Assembly (NCBI RefSeq): GCF_020889685.1 | Contig: NZ_JACMYO010000089.1 | Coordinates: forward strand, 1 to 33,270 | DNA length: 33,270 nucleotides | Origin: Bradyrhizobium oropedii | Lineage (GTDB): Bacteria; Pseudomonadota; Alphaproteobacteria; Rhizobiales; Xanthobacteraceae | Direction of reading: 5' to 3' | Program-made: the position numbers and the translations under genes | The notes under the pieces: model-generated | Databases searched by the model: none | Told to the model about the DNA's origin: nothing | The model's input: only the letters and a program-made list of their open reading frames with translations | In this document: piece by piece, positions 1 to 7,268 of the stretch | Layout: each line of letters begins with the position of its first letter | How positions within the stretch are numbered: the first letter of the stretch is position 1

Positions 1-294
1 GCCTCGTGATGCGACATATCTTCAGCCTGGGGTGTATCTCCATCGCATGGCGCTCGCTCCCGATATGCGAGAAAGACGCGTTGGAGCGATACTTCTGGCC
101 GAAACGACGCACCGAATATTCAGGTTCGTGAAACGAGCAGAGTCGATGGATCCGTTTTGGGTCTACGGACTAACGACCTCGCGAGTAATTCTCGAATTAT
201 TCAATTCTACCACGATGCCGGCTACCAGGTCTTCGATCGTAAGGCCTACCCTGATCGCATCGACCGAACGATCGCGGCATGCACGGCTGCGTGA
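1..294 (+). pseudogene. GNAT-family N-acetyltransferase remnant, cut by the left edge and frameshifted
   Basis: The frame open from base 2 reads a GNAT-like acetyl-CoA-binding segment (YLHRMALAPDMRERRVGAIL), in which an R-x-x-x-V-G-A pattern follows a hydrophobic strand. After about base 120 the family-like sequence continues in another frame (frame 1), with LASNSRIIQFYHDAGYQVF and a stop at 292-294. This resembles the usual GNAT C-terminal N-x-x-x-x-x-F-Y-x-x-x-G-Y motif. No single frame carries both halves, so a frameshift is the simplest reading. The N-terminus lies outside the window. Substrate cannot be told. The call rests on two short motifs only. Confidence 0.45.
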
Positions 295-541
295 AGCGCA
301 AAAGGTGTAAAGTCGGCTGACAACGCTGCGCATGTTAGGCGCTACGCCATGTGAAGCAGTCGAACGCCCGAAGGTACAATTTGCGCTTTCAAAGAATGCC
401 CAGGCGATTGAGGATCATCCATCGTCGAATTCGACAAAAGACTAGCCACCAACAACATGACCAGCTCGGTGCGATCCGTTCACCGGTTGCAGCGCGCAGC
501 TTGATGCTTGAATACGGCGTTCCACACCGCCTGCGATGCTG

Positions 542-1147
542 CTAGAGCCCGGCGGAGATGGCGATCCGCATCAACTCGGACATGCTGCGAACATTGGTCT
601 TGGCCATGAGGTTCGCCCGGTAAACCTCGACCGTTCGCGGGCTGATGCCAAGATCATGGGCGATCACCTTGTTGATCTTGCCGGCCAGCAGTCCCTGCAG
701 GACGTCACGCTCGCGCGATGAGACGTTCGCCAGGCGGGCTTCCGCCTGCAGTTTCGCTGCTTCATCCGCTGGCTTCGTTGGCCGCGCTTCCAAGGCACTA
801 TTGATCGCACGCAATAGCACCTCGTCCTCGAACGGTTTCTCGATGAAGTCGACCGCGCCCGTTTTCATCGCGTCCACTGCCAGCGATACGTCGCCATGAC
901 CAGTTATCAGGATGACGGGATAGTCGACGCGATCGGCCTTCAGTTTGCGGATCAGTTCGAGGCCACTCATGCCCGGCATGCGGATGTCCGATACAATGCA
1001 GTCAACCGGACCGCTCGCGACGTCACCGAGGAAGCCGTTCGCCGTCTCATAGGTTGCTACGCAGAAGCCACTAACATCAAGCAGAAACGCGAGCGAGTCC
1101 CGTATCGCGGCGTCATCGTCGATCACAAGAATGCGCCGCATGGTCAT
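542..1147 (-). CDS. fixJ: Two-component response regulator FixJ
   Basis: The product has 201 aa, the usual FixJ length. The receiver domain spans about residues 4-120, with the acidic pocket D10-D12, phospho-acceptor D54 (SDIRMPG), T82 and K104. A LuxR-type helix-turn-helix follows at about 140-200 (SSRERDVLQGLLAGKINKVI, then SPRTVEVYRANLMAK). Phosphorylated FixJ activates fixK (and nifA in some rhizobia) under low oxygen. The start ATG overlaps the fixL stop in an ATGA, so the pair is translationally coupled, with fixL first. A second in-frame ATG two codons later is an alternative start. No fixK or other regulator gene follows in the 541 bases to the left, unlike the usual chromosomal Bradyrhizobium layout. 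Confidence 0.95.
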   Translation of the reverse strand: MTMRRILVIDDDAAIRDSLAFLLDVSGFCVATYETANGFLGDVASGPVDCIVSDIRMPGMSGLELIRKLKADRVDYPVILITGHGDVSLAVDAMKTGAVDFIEKPFEDEVLLRAINSALEARPTKPADEAAKLQAEARLANVSSRERDVLQGLLAGKINKVIAHDLGISPRTVEVYRANLMAKTNVRSMSELMRIAISAGL

Positions 1148-2574
1148 GCTTCTTCACTAGCCTCCGCAAATGGCAGGGTAAACTGAAAGACCGTGCCGCC
1201 GCCCGGATTGGCTTCCGCAACGATGTGGCCGCCATGGGACTCGATGATCGTCCGGCAGATTGATAGTCCCACACCCATGCCATGCTCCTTGGTCGTGACA
1301 AAGGGCTGGAACAGGCGGTCGGCGATATCAGGGCTGATGCCAGGGCCCGTATCAGCAATGGTAAATTTGGCGAGGCCATCGACTTTGGCAACTCCGACGG
1401 TCAATTCGCGACGCGGGCAGGAAGCCATCGCCTCGATCGCATTCCGTATCAGGTTCAGCGCGACCTGCTGGATCTGGATCTTGTCGACGATCATCGATGG
1501 CAGATCGCGATCGCTGCGCATAGCCACCCGCACGCCTTGCTCCTTGGCGCCGAGCAGGGCCAGAGCTACCGCCTCTTCAAGCAGCGTGAGCGGATTCTCC
1601 ATTGTATGGTGCGTCTCGCCCTTGGCAACGAATTCCCGCAGGCGCTTGATGATATCGCCGCCGCGCAGGGCTTGCTGGGCGGCATGTTCGAGCGCATCAC
1701 CGATACGGTTGGCGTCCGGCTTGTCTGAGGCCAGCAGCGTCTTTGCGCCACGCATGTAGTTTGTAATTGCGGAGAGCGGCTGGTTGATCTCATGGGCAAT
1801 AGACGAGGCCATCTCACCCATGGCGGTCAGCCGCGACACGTGCACGAGCTCAGATTGCAGTTCCTGCAGTCGCCGTTCCTGCGCCCGCCGTTCGGTGAGG
1901 TCTCGGATGAAGCCGGTAAAGAACCGTTCGCCGCGCACTTTGGCCTCACCGACGGCAAGCTCCATCGGAAAGGTCGAGCCGTCGCTCCGCTCGCCGACCA
2001 CGATGCGGCCAATGCCGATGATGCGCCGCTCTCCGGTAGTCAGATAACGTTCAATATAGCGGTCATGCTCGGCGCGGTAGGGCTCCGGCATCAACCTGGA
2101 TACATTTGCTCCGACCACCTCGTCCGGAGACCAACCGAATAAACGCACTGCCGCGGCGCTGAACGAGCGAATGAAACCCTTCTCGTCGATCACGATCATC
2201 GCTTCCGGCAGGGTGTCCAGGATCGACTGCAGATGGGCTTGCCGGTACCGCGCCTGCTCTGATTCCCGCTGCAGCCGACCGCCCATGAAGCCGAGGAGGG
2301 GGCCAAGTACGGCGAATCCCGCGATATCGATCATGTTCGCCGAATCGGTAATGAGGCTTTTCCCAAGAAATGCCGCGCTGATGATCAGGCAGAGCAGCGT
2401 AGCGAAAATGGCCGGTCCGCGGCCGCCGGCGAAAGCGACAAAAACGATGACCGGAAGGTAGATGATCGTGAACGTACGGTCCTGAAGATACGGATCCAGC
2501 GCCGCGCGAAGCACGAGAGCCAGCGCGGCGGCTGCCGCGGCTGTGCCATAGCGGTACCAGATGTGGTCGGTCAT
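1144..2574 (-). CDS. fixL: Oxygen-sensing haem-PAS histidine kinase FixL
   Basis: The product has 476 aa. Residues 1-100 carry about four hydrophobic segments (for example 35-50, 54-71 and 84-98), a membrane anchor like the DUF4118-type N-terminus of Sinorhizobium FixL. A single PAS domain follows at about 110-230. It has H170 where the proximal haem ligand is expected and R190 in the IGIGRIV loop that contacts bound oxygen. The kinase core has H261 (AHEINQPLSAI) as autophosphorylation site, an N box (NLIRNAIEAM, about 374-383), and ATP-lid motifs DTGPGIS (408-414) and GMGVGLSI. H170, R190 and H261 are each 30 positions before the well-known B. japonicum FixL residues 200, 220 and 291. That FixL is soluble with two PAS domains, so this one has a different architecture. 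The haem is inferred from residues, not shown. Confidence 0.95.
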   Translation of the reverse strand: MTDHIWYRYGTAAAAAALALVLRAALDPYLQDRTFTIIYLPVIVFVAFAGGRGPAIFATLLCLIISAAFLGKSLITDSANMIDIAGFAVLGPLLGFMGGRLQRESEQARYRQAHLQSILDTLPEAMIVIDEKGFIRSFSAAAVRLFGWSPDEVVGANVSRLMPEPYRAEHDRYIERYLTTGERRIIGIGRIVVGERSDGSTFPMELAVGEAKVRGERFFTGFIRDLTERRAQERRLQELQSELVHVSRLTAMGEMASSIAHEINQPLSAITNYMRGAKTLLASDKPDANRIGDALEHAAQQALRGGDIIKRLREFVAKGETHHTMENPLTLLEEAVALALLGAKEQGVRVAMRSDRDLPSMIVDKIQIQQVALNLIRNAIEAMASCPRRELTVGVAKVDGLAKFTIADTGPGISPDIADRLFQPFVTTKEHGMGVGLSICRTIIESHGGHIVAEANPGGGTVFQFTLPFAEASEEA

Positions 2575-2684
2575 AATTTGCGGTAAACCCTCTCATTCGA
2601 TTGACTCTACAATGTTTGTCGATGCGGGGCCACCGGATGCAGCCGCGTTTGGGTTGCGCCACCTATTGTGCTGGGCGGCCGCCG

Positions 2685-2912
2685 CTATCTCGGCCAGATG
2701 CGCCAGTGCGTGGGCTGCACAGCGACGTGTTCTCCGGTCTTGGCCTTGACCCAGCCGCCGAAGATCCGGCGGCAAGGAAAAACCAACCGGTGAATGGCAT
2801 TACCCTCGATCACCGCGATCTCCAGGTCCCGGTCAAAGGGCGCCGTTTCGATCCGCTCCCACGTCAGGTTGCCAATAGATCCTGGACGGTGTTCATCGCC
2901 GCTGGCTGACAA
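2685..2912 (-). CDS. Small conserved hypothetical protein
   Basis: An open frame of 75 codons carries a W-E-R-I-x-T-A-P-F-D-R-D-L-E core, then LVFPCRR, FGGW and a PTHWR-W ending. I recall this pattern from short uncharacterised proteins of rhizobia, but no function is known to me. The start is doubtful. The frame opens with TTG at 2912 and no good ribosome site. An ATG at 2897 in another frame reads ten codons (MNTVQDLLAT) and stops just before the conserved core, so the gene may have lost its proper start to a one-base change. It lies 2 nt after the next gene upstream on the same strand, suggesting co-transcription. Confidence 0.55.
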   Translation of the reverse strand: MSASGDEHRPGSIGNLTWERIETAPFDRDLEIAVIEGNAIHRLVFPCRRIFGGWVKAKTGEHVAVQPTHWRIWPR

Positions 2913-2914
2913 AA

Positions 2915-3250
2915 TCAGGCAACCTTCCGAACACGACGGGCCGGATCGCTTAGCCGCTGCGCGGACGGGCTCAGCGCAATCTCGCCCAAGCGGCGCATGA
3001 TCTCGATCACGCCAGTTGCGGTCCGGGTGCTTTGGGACGTGGTGCCGCCGAACCTGTCGTGCTGGGTCGTGATCCGATCGCCGACCAAAGGATTGGCGCT
3101 GCGAAACAACTCCCGAGATCCCGTCGCGTCGATCCGGATCAGCTCAAGCCAGCCCCGGTTAGTATCGATTACTGTTGTACAGCAGCTGGACTGCACTGTC
3201 GTCCCCGCAATCGTGCCCGCGGCGGGAAAAGTGTCGCCGTGGTCTGTCAT
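2915..3250 (-). CDS. Hypothetical protein, 111 aa
   Basis: This is an open frame with no family I recognise. The ATG at 3250 is chosen because GAAGG stands nine bases upstream; another in-frame ATG at 3259 is too close to that site. The translated protein is polar, with the pair SSCC near residue 20, a WLELIRIDATGSRELF segment and a basic C-terminus rich in arginine. No signal peptide or membrane segment is evident. Its stop lies 2 nt before the next small gene on the same strand. The frame extends upstream to 3397, but that part overlaps the degraded gene to its right and is probably not translated. Confidence 0.45.
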   Translation of the reverse strand: MTDHGDTFPAAGTIAGTTVQSSCCTTVIDTNRGWLELIRIDATGSRELFRSANPLVGDRITTQHDRFGGTTSQSTRTATGVIEIMRRLGEIALSPSAQRLSDPARRVRKVA

Positions 3251-3294
3251 GTCGAACATCCTTCGTCGGTCGGAAGTCTCCCTGTCCCACGGCG

Positions 3295-3586
3295 TCAGCA
3301 TGGGGCGTTGAGTGTTAATGGCGTCGACCGCGTCCTTACGGGTCTGGCGGCGTCTCCAGGCCGGAACGGTACGACGCCAGAATTCGCTTGATGGCATTCG
3401 GATGGGCCAGCTGCGATCGACCCGAGCATCGCGCCGATCCGCAGGTCGATGAAGTGGGTAGCATCACACGCGCCGCAGGTAACCGGGTGCAGACGGCTCG
3501 GGTGCGTCCGGCAGCAGCCGTTGAGCCCGCTCGCCAGTATTTGGGCACGAAAAGATGATGGGGCGCCGAGTCTCTCTATCTGCCAT
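3295..3586 (-). pseudogene. Frameshifted small Cys-motif (zinc-ribbon-like) protein gene downstream of a FixK box
   Basis: From ATG at 3586 the minus strand reads RRPIIFSCPNTGERAQRLLP and soon stops (GYLRRV*). In the overlapping frame the continuation HPVTCGACDATHFIDLRIGA makes sense. Joined, they give a C-P-N-T-G-x-R half and a P-V-T-C-x-A-C-x-x-x-H half. That is the layout of a short rhizobial protein family with a putative four-cysteine or histidine metal site. The two halves are out of register by one frame between about 3490 and 3480. The second frame then runs to a stop at 3295, longer than such proteins usually are. A perfect FixK box (3640-3653) is centred 60 nt upstream of the ATG, so an intact ancestor was probably induced by low oxygen. 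Confidence 0.5.
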
Positions 3587-3639
3587 GTGTCTGACCTTGA
3601 CTGGAAGGTCGTTTTTATCCGGAAGCCCCCGCCGCAGTA

Positions 3640-3653
3640 TTGATGCAGGTCAA
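3640..3653 (-). promoter_or_regulatory. FixK/FNR box (TTGATGCAGGTCAA)
   Basis: This is a perfect TTGAT-N4-GTCAA palindromic match to the FixK/FNR consensus. It is centred at 3646.5, about 60 nt upstream of the leftward ATG at 3586. A class II site would place the transcription start near 3606. A rightward role cannot be excluded because the box is symmetric. Confidence 0.75.
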
Positions 3654-3784
3654 AAAAGCTGATTGCGCGTCCAGAACGGCCCGCGGCGAGTGGTCGCTGC
3701 GAGCGCGCCGCAGGTAACGTGTACCAGCCCCGGGTAATTCGACAGGGCCGCGCGTCAGTCCGCGACACCTCTTGTTTAGCCAGT

Positions 3785-3798
3785 TTGATGGAAATCAA
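3785..3798 (+). promoter_or_regulatory. FixK/FNR box (TTGATGGAAATCAA)
   Basis: This is a perfect TTGAT-N4-ATCAA match centred at 3791.5. The next supported gene to the right starts at 3905, which would leave a leader of about 70 nt from a class II start site. To the left, a 15-nt repeat of the Cys-motif gene (3704-3718) hints that a degraded second copy of that gene once stood there, so the box may have served either side. Confidence 0.7.
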
Positions 3799-3904
3799 AA
3801 TGCAGGACGCGCAATATGCGATGTTGAGGCGGCGCAGCTCAAGCGCATTGCACCATGACAACGCGTGTCATTGATGCTGCGAGAGCCGCGAAGGAGATGG
3901 TAAA

Positions 3905-4120
3905 TTGATTGCTCGCCTCACATTGTCGTTGGTCTTGCCCGCGCTGATCGCAGCCATAGGCTTTGGCGCCGAAGCCTTAAACCTTGGGCTTATCGAAACT
4001 TTGGCTGCGACTAGCCTGATCATCGGCTTTGCCGTTGCGGCGGCAGGGTGGACCATCAGGAGCGAGAGGGGGGCGGTTCGCCCCATTTGCTCGCGTGCGG
4101 GCAGCTCTCGCCGCCGATAG
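3905..4120 (+). CDS. Small hypothetical membrane protein
   Basis: The product has 71 aa. Two hydrophobic segments, about residues 4-24 and 30-50, are followed by a basic tail rich in arginine. TTG is chosen as start because a strong AAGGAG stands eight bases before it, and no in-frame ATG precedes the hydrophobic region. I do not recognise the family. A FixK box lies about 107 nt upstream, so expression under low oxygen is plausible. The C-terminal 15 residues look random, and the gene may be truncated. The opposite strand is also open here but reads as a plain antisense shadow. Confidence 0.4.
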   Translation: MIARLTLSLVLPALIAAIGFGAEALNLGLIETLAATSLIIGFAVAAAGWTIRSERGAVRPICSRAGSSRRR

Positions 4121-4198
4121 TGCTTCGGCTCCGGCTCGCCAGAAATGGCTTTGCACGCTGCCTGGCAATCAGCCGGAGGTGCCCGGAAAGCCTCGTGT

Positions 4199-4484
4199 AT
4201 GATCGAGATCAACGATCGGCATCTCGAGCTGACCGTCCATTCTGCTGCCAACCGTCTCTTCGAGAATTTCTGAATCAGCGCCGCCTCAACTCTATCGGTC
4301 CAACGCATGAGCAGACGAGAAGCTGCTGTTCCTGAGCCACTTCAAGCAGATATGGTCCGCCAAATCTGGACGCTTGGCGACTGCAGCTTCCGCAGGACGA
4401 AAGAGCACTCGCATCACGCTGCCCAAGGCTCGACCTTATCTCGACGAAGTCGAGAGCAGGCAATCTCTTTGGGATGCAGCTTGA
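4199..4484 (+). pseudogene. Degraded gene of unknown function (one stop, one frameshift)
   Basis: The frame from ATG 4199 gives MIEINDRHLELTVHSAANRL, then a stop at 4271. It reopens in the same frame up to an ATG at 4307. Shortly after that, a different frame takes over without a stop as EKLLFLSHFKQIWSAKSGRL and on to PYLDEVESRQSLWDAA, stopping at 4482-4484. The pieces read as continuous protein-like sequence with natural codon use, suggesting one ancestral gene of about 90 codons that has decayed. The stop overlaps the start of the FixK box of the next gene. I do not recognise the family; the reconstruction is inference. Confidence 0.3.
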
Positions 4485-4494
4485 GACAAATCAA
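4481..4494 (+). promoter_or_regulatory. FixK/FNR box (TTGAGACAAATCAA)
   Basis: This is a perfect TTGA-N6-TCAA match centred at 4487.5. A class II start site would fall near 4528, which fits the ribosome site and ATG of the small gene at 4554. Confidence 0.78.
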
Positions 4495-4553
4495 ATACTC
4501 TCGAGGCGCGAATGGCAGAATGGGGATAAGCAAACGCAGAGGAGCAGGTTGTC

Positions 4554-4781
4554 ATGCCTTCATTTAACGTTCGGTTCATCAAGACCGTTTGTGACGATAC
4601 CGGCCACGAGCATCGGGCCTGTCAGGCGGCGTTCAGGGTGGATGCCACCTCGCTGAGTGCTGCTGCACAGCAGGCAGAGACCAATTTCTGCAGGCAAAAA
4701 GGTGTCCACGATTGGACCATCTTCGCCGACGCGATGGAGCTTCGAACCCCGCCTGCATTGCCGCCGGCATGGGGTGGTTAG
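4554..4781 (+). CDS. Small conserved hypothetical protein, probably FixK-regulated
   Basis: The product has 75 aa. The N-terminus MPSFNVRFIKTVCDDTGHEH is a pattern I recall from short rhizobial proteins, followed by an Ala-rich amphipathic stretch (SAAAQQAETNFCRQKGV) and DWTIFADAMEL. There is no signal peptide or membrane segment. AGGAG lies nine bases before the ATG. A perfect FixK box is centred 66 nt upstream, so this gene belongs to the low-oxygen regulon in all likelihood. The role is unknown. The last eight residues (PPALPPAW) are proline-rich. Confidence 0.7.
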   Translation: MPSFNVRFIKTVCDDTGHEHRACQAAFRVDATSLSAAAQQAETNFCRQKGVHDWTIFADAMELRTPPALPPAWGG

Positions 4782-5047
4782 CTAGAGCGGCCAGCGAAGT
4801 CCGCCAAATCCTGATCGCGGGGGCAATCTGCCAATCGAGGCGCGATCATTGTCTTCCGAGCGTCGATCGAGAGAACAGCTCGCGATTCTGCCGCCAATTG
4901 AGCAGGCGCTCTGTTGTCCGCGGCACCTGAGTAGACCTCGCCTGACATTCGCGGCCTGCGGTTCTGCGGGCTCGTTGCAGCGCACCGCCGAGCCTCGTCC
5001 GGGCAGGGCGATCCGGATCGAACGATTTGCCCCCACAGACGTCTTAT

Positions 5048-5061
5048 TTGATGCATGTCAA
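5048..5061 (+). promoter_or_regulatory. FixK/FNR box of the fixNOQP transcript (TTGATGCATGTCAA)
   Basis: This is a perfect TTGAT-N4-GTCAA match centred at 5054.5. A class II start near 5095 would lie just ahead of the ATG at 5110. No terminator is seen between that gene and fixN, so the box probably drives the whole oxidase operon. FixK control of fixNOQP is well established in rhizobia. Confidence 0.85.
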
Positions 5062-5109
5062 AAACAAATCTGCCTCCGCCAGCTATGGCTGCTTCGAGGG
5101 GTATGACAC

Positions 5110-5571
5110 ATGGTTAGCCAATCCGGATATATCGGTGGCCCTTGGGGCTTCAAGAAGCTGCTCAACCGGTTACGAGCGAGCCTGTCCCGGACAGCCGAAC
5201 TGGCCTATTTGAGCGCGCACGACATCGACGCGATCGCGCGTGAAGTTAATCTGTCCACGTCCGATTTTCGAAGGATGGCGCAAAGTCCGGGCTCTCCTGA
5301 ACTCTTAAGCAAGCGCCTCGCACTTGCCGGCCTTTCCGAGAATGCGCTTGCCGCCTGCCATGGAGACGTATTGCGCGATCTGCAGCGGGTATGCGGCCTG
5401 TGTCAGAGCAAGACCCGCTGCGCGGCCGACGTCGAGCGGCGTCAGTCTGTAAATCCCCTCAAAGGCTGCCCTAACGAACAAACCCTGCGCGCGCTCGCGC
5501 GTGAGATCGGGGACTCCCACAACGTTTTCGCGATTGATCGCGCTCAATCGTTCCGCCGCCGGAAAATGTGA
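5110..5571 (+). CDS. Cys-motif (DUF6455-like) protein, first gene of the fixNOQP transcript
   Basis: The product has 153 aa. The mid-to-C-terminal part has C-x-x-C-x-x-x-x-x-C (CGLCQSKTRC, about residues 95-104) followed by CPN near residue 121. This is the cysteine arrangement of a family of small uncharacterised alphaproteobacterial proteins often found beside microaerobic genes. The cysteines could bind a metal, which is inference. The N-terminal half is helical with a STSDFRRMAQS segment and no signal peptide. The gene sits 48 nt after a perfect FixK box and 36 nt before fixN, and so is likely co-transcribed with the oxidase. The family name is from memory of the motif. Confidence 0.75.
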   Translation: MVSQSGYIGGPWGFKKLLNRLRASLSRTAELAYLSAHDIDAIAREVNLSTSDFRRMAQSPGSPELLSKRLALAGLSENALAACHGDVLRDLQRVCGLCQSKTRCAADVERRQSVNPLKGCPNEQTLRALAREIGDSHNVFAIDRAQSFRRRKM

Positions 5572-5607
5572 TTTCCTGGCAAGCCCGCGTTCAAAGAAGG
5601 CCAAGAC

Positions 5608-7260
5608 ATGACAAGCCCATCCCCCGCCTCGAAATCCATGACCATGGGTGAAGCAGGCCTGATGTCGGTATTCGCTGTTTCTGCCTACGTTTGCTTTTTC
5701 GCAGGGGCGATGGGGCACGATTCTGCGTTTAGCTTCCACGCATTGCTCGCTTCCGCCGCCAGTCTGGCCGCCGCAGCCGCCATCCTCAATCGCTACTATG
5801 AGCGCCCGGCACAATTGCCGCCGGCGCAGATCAAGGGCCGGCCGAATTACAATGTCGCTCCGATCAAATTCGCCTCGGTGATGGCGATGTTCTGGGGCAT
5901 CGCGGGCTTTTCGGTAGGCGTTTTTATCGCGTCGCAACTTGCCTGGCCCGCACTGAATTTCGATCTGCCTTGGACGAGCTTCGGCCGGCTTCGCCCGCTG
6001 CATACGTCGGCCGTGATCTTTGCGTTCGGCGGAAACGTGCTTATCGCGACTTCGTTCTACGTCGTGCAGAAGACCTGCCGCACGCGCCTCGCTGGCGATC
6101 TTGCGCCGTGGTTCGTGGTGGTCGGCTATAATTTTTTCATTCTGATCGCGGGCACTGGCTATCTGCTCGGCGCCAACCAGTCAAAGGAATACGCCGAGCC
6201 CGAATGGTACGCCGATCTCTGGCTGACGATCGTCTGGGTGACGTATCTGCTCGTGTTCCTGATGACGCTGGTGAAGCGCAAGGAGCCGCACATCTTTGTC
6301 GCCAACTGGTTCTATCTCGCTTTTATCATCACCATTGCGGTGCTCCACATTGGCAACAATCCTGCATTACCGGTCTCCGTGTTCGGCTCGAAATCCTACA
6401 TCGCCTGGGGCGGTGTGCAGGATGCCATGTTTCAGTGGTGGTACGGCCACAACGCGGTCGGCTTCTTCCTGACCGCCGGCTTCCTGGCGATCATGTACTA
6501 TTTCATTCCGAAGCGGGCCGAGCGCCCGGTCTATTCCTACCGCCTCTCGATCATCCACTTCTGGGCGCTGATCTTCCTCTACATCTGGGCCGGCCCGCAC
6601 CATCTACATTACACCGCGCTGCCGGATTGGACGCAGACCCTCGGCATGACGTTCTCGATCATGCTGTGGATGCCCTCATGGGGCGGCATGATCAACGGCC
6701 TGATGACGCTATCGGGTGCGTGGGACAAGCTGCGCACAGACCCGGTGCTCCGCATGCTCGTGGTCTCGGTCGCCTTTTATGGCATGGCGACGTTTGAGGG
6801 CCCCACCATGGCAATCAAGGTCGTCAACTCGCTCAGTCATTACACGGATTGGACCGTCGGCCACGTGCATTCCGGCGCGCTGGGCTGGGTCGGCTTTGTA
6901 TCATTCGGCGCGCTCTATTGCCTGATCCCCTGGCTTTGGAATCGCCAGCTGTACAGCCTCAAGCTCGTCAACTGGCACTTTTGGATCGCCTCGATCGGGA
7001 TCGTGCTCTACATCTCCGCGATGTGGGTGTCCGGCATCCTGCAAGGCCTGATGTGGCGCGCCTATACCTCGCTAGGTTTCCTCGAATACTCGTTCATCGA
7101 GTCCGTCGAAGCTATGCATCCCTTCTACATCATCCGTGCCGCGGGGGGCGCAATGTTCCTGATTGGTGCGCTGATCATGGCCGCCAATCTCTGGATGACG
7201 GTGAATGCAAAGGAAACCGATCAGATCCAGGACACTGGAGCGCTCCAAGTCGCGGAATAG
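5608..7260 (+). CDS. fixN: Cytochrome cbb3 oxidase subunit I, FixN (CcoN)
   Basis: The product has 550 aa, the normal CcoN length, with about 12 to 14 membrane segments. It is the catalytic subunit of the high-affinity oxidase used by bacteroids: it holds low-spin haem b and the haem b3-CuB centre and reduces oxygen to water in the inner membrane. Visible histidines that fit the haem and copper ligands are H132 (RPLHTSAV), H281 (YGHNAVGFF), H331/H332 (GPHHLHYT) and H419/H421 (VGHVHSG). The start used is ATG 5608; another ATG lies ten codons downstream. It is the first oxidase gene, with fixO starting 8 nt after its stop. The FixK box at 5048 is the likely control. Confidence 0.97.
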   Translation: MTSPSPASKSMTMGEAGLMSVFAVSAYVCFFAGAMGHDSAFSFHALLASAASLAAAAAILNRYYERPAQLPPAQIKGRPNYNVAPIKFASVMAMFWGIAGFSVGVFIASQLAWPALNFDLPWTSFGRLRPLHTSAVIFAFGGNVLIATSFYVVQKTCRTRLAGDLAPWFVVVGYNFFILIAGTGYLLGANQSKEYAEPEWYADLWLTIVWVTYLLVFLMTLVKRKEPHIFVANWFYLAFIITIAVLHIGNNPALPVSVFGSKSYIAWGGVQDAMFQWWYGHNAVGFFLTAGFLAIMYYFIPKRAERPVYSYRLSIIHFWALIFLYIWAGPHHLHYTALPDWTQTLGMTFSIMLWMPSWGGMINGLMTLSGAWDKLRTDPVLRMLVVSVAFYGMATFEGPTMAIKVVNSLSHYTDWTVGHVHSGALGWVGFVSFGALYCLIPWLWNRQLYSLKLVNWHFWIASIGIVLYISAMWVSGILQGLMWRAYTSLGFLEYSFIESVEAMHPFYIIRAAGGAMFLIGALIMAANLWMTVNAKETDQIQDTGALQVAE

Positions 7261-7268
7261 GTCGTCGC

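Noticed and set aside
5305..6003. 232-codon minus-strand open frame
   Set aside because: It is antisense to the Cys-motif gene and fixN, both strongly supported.
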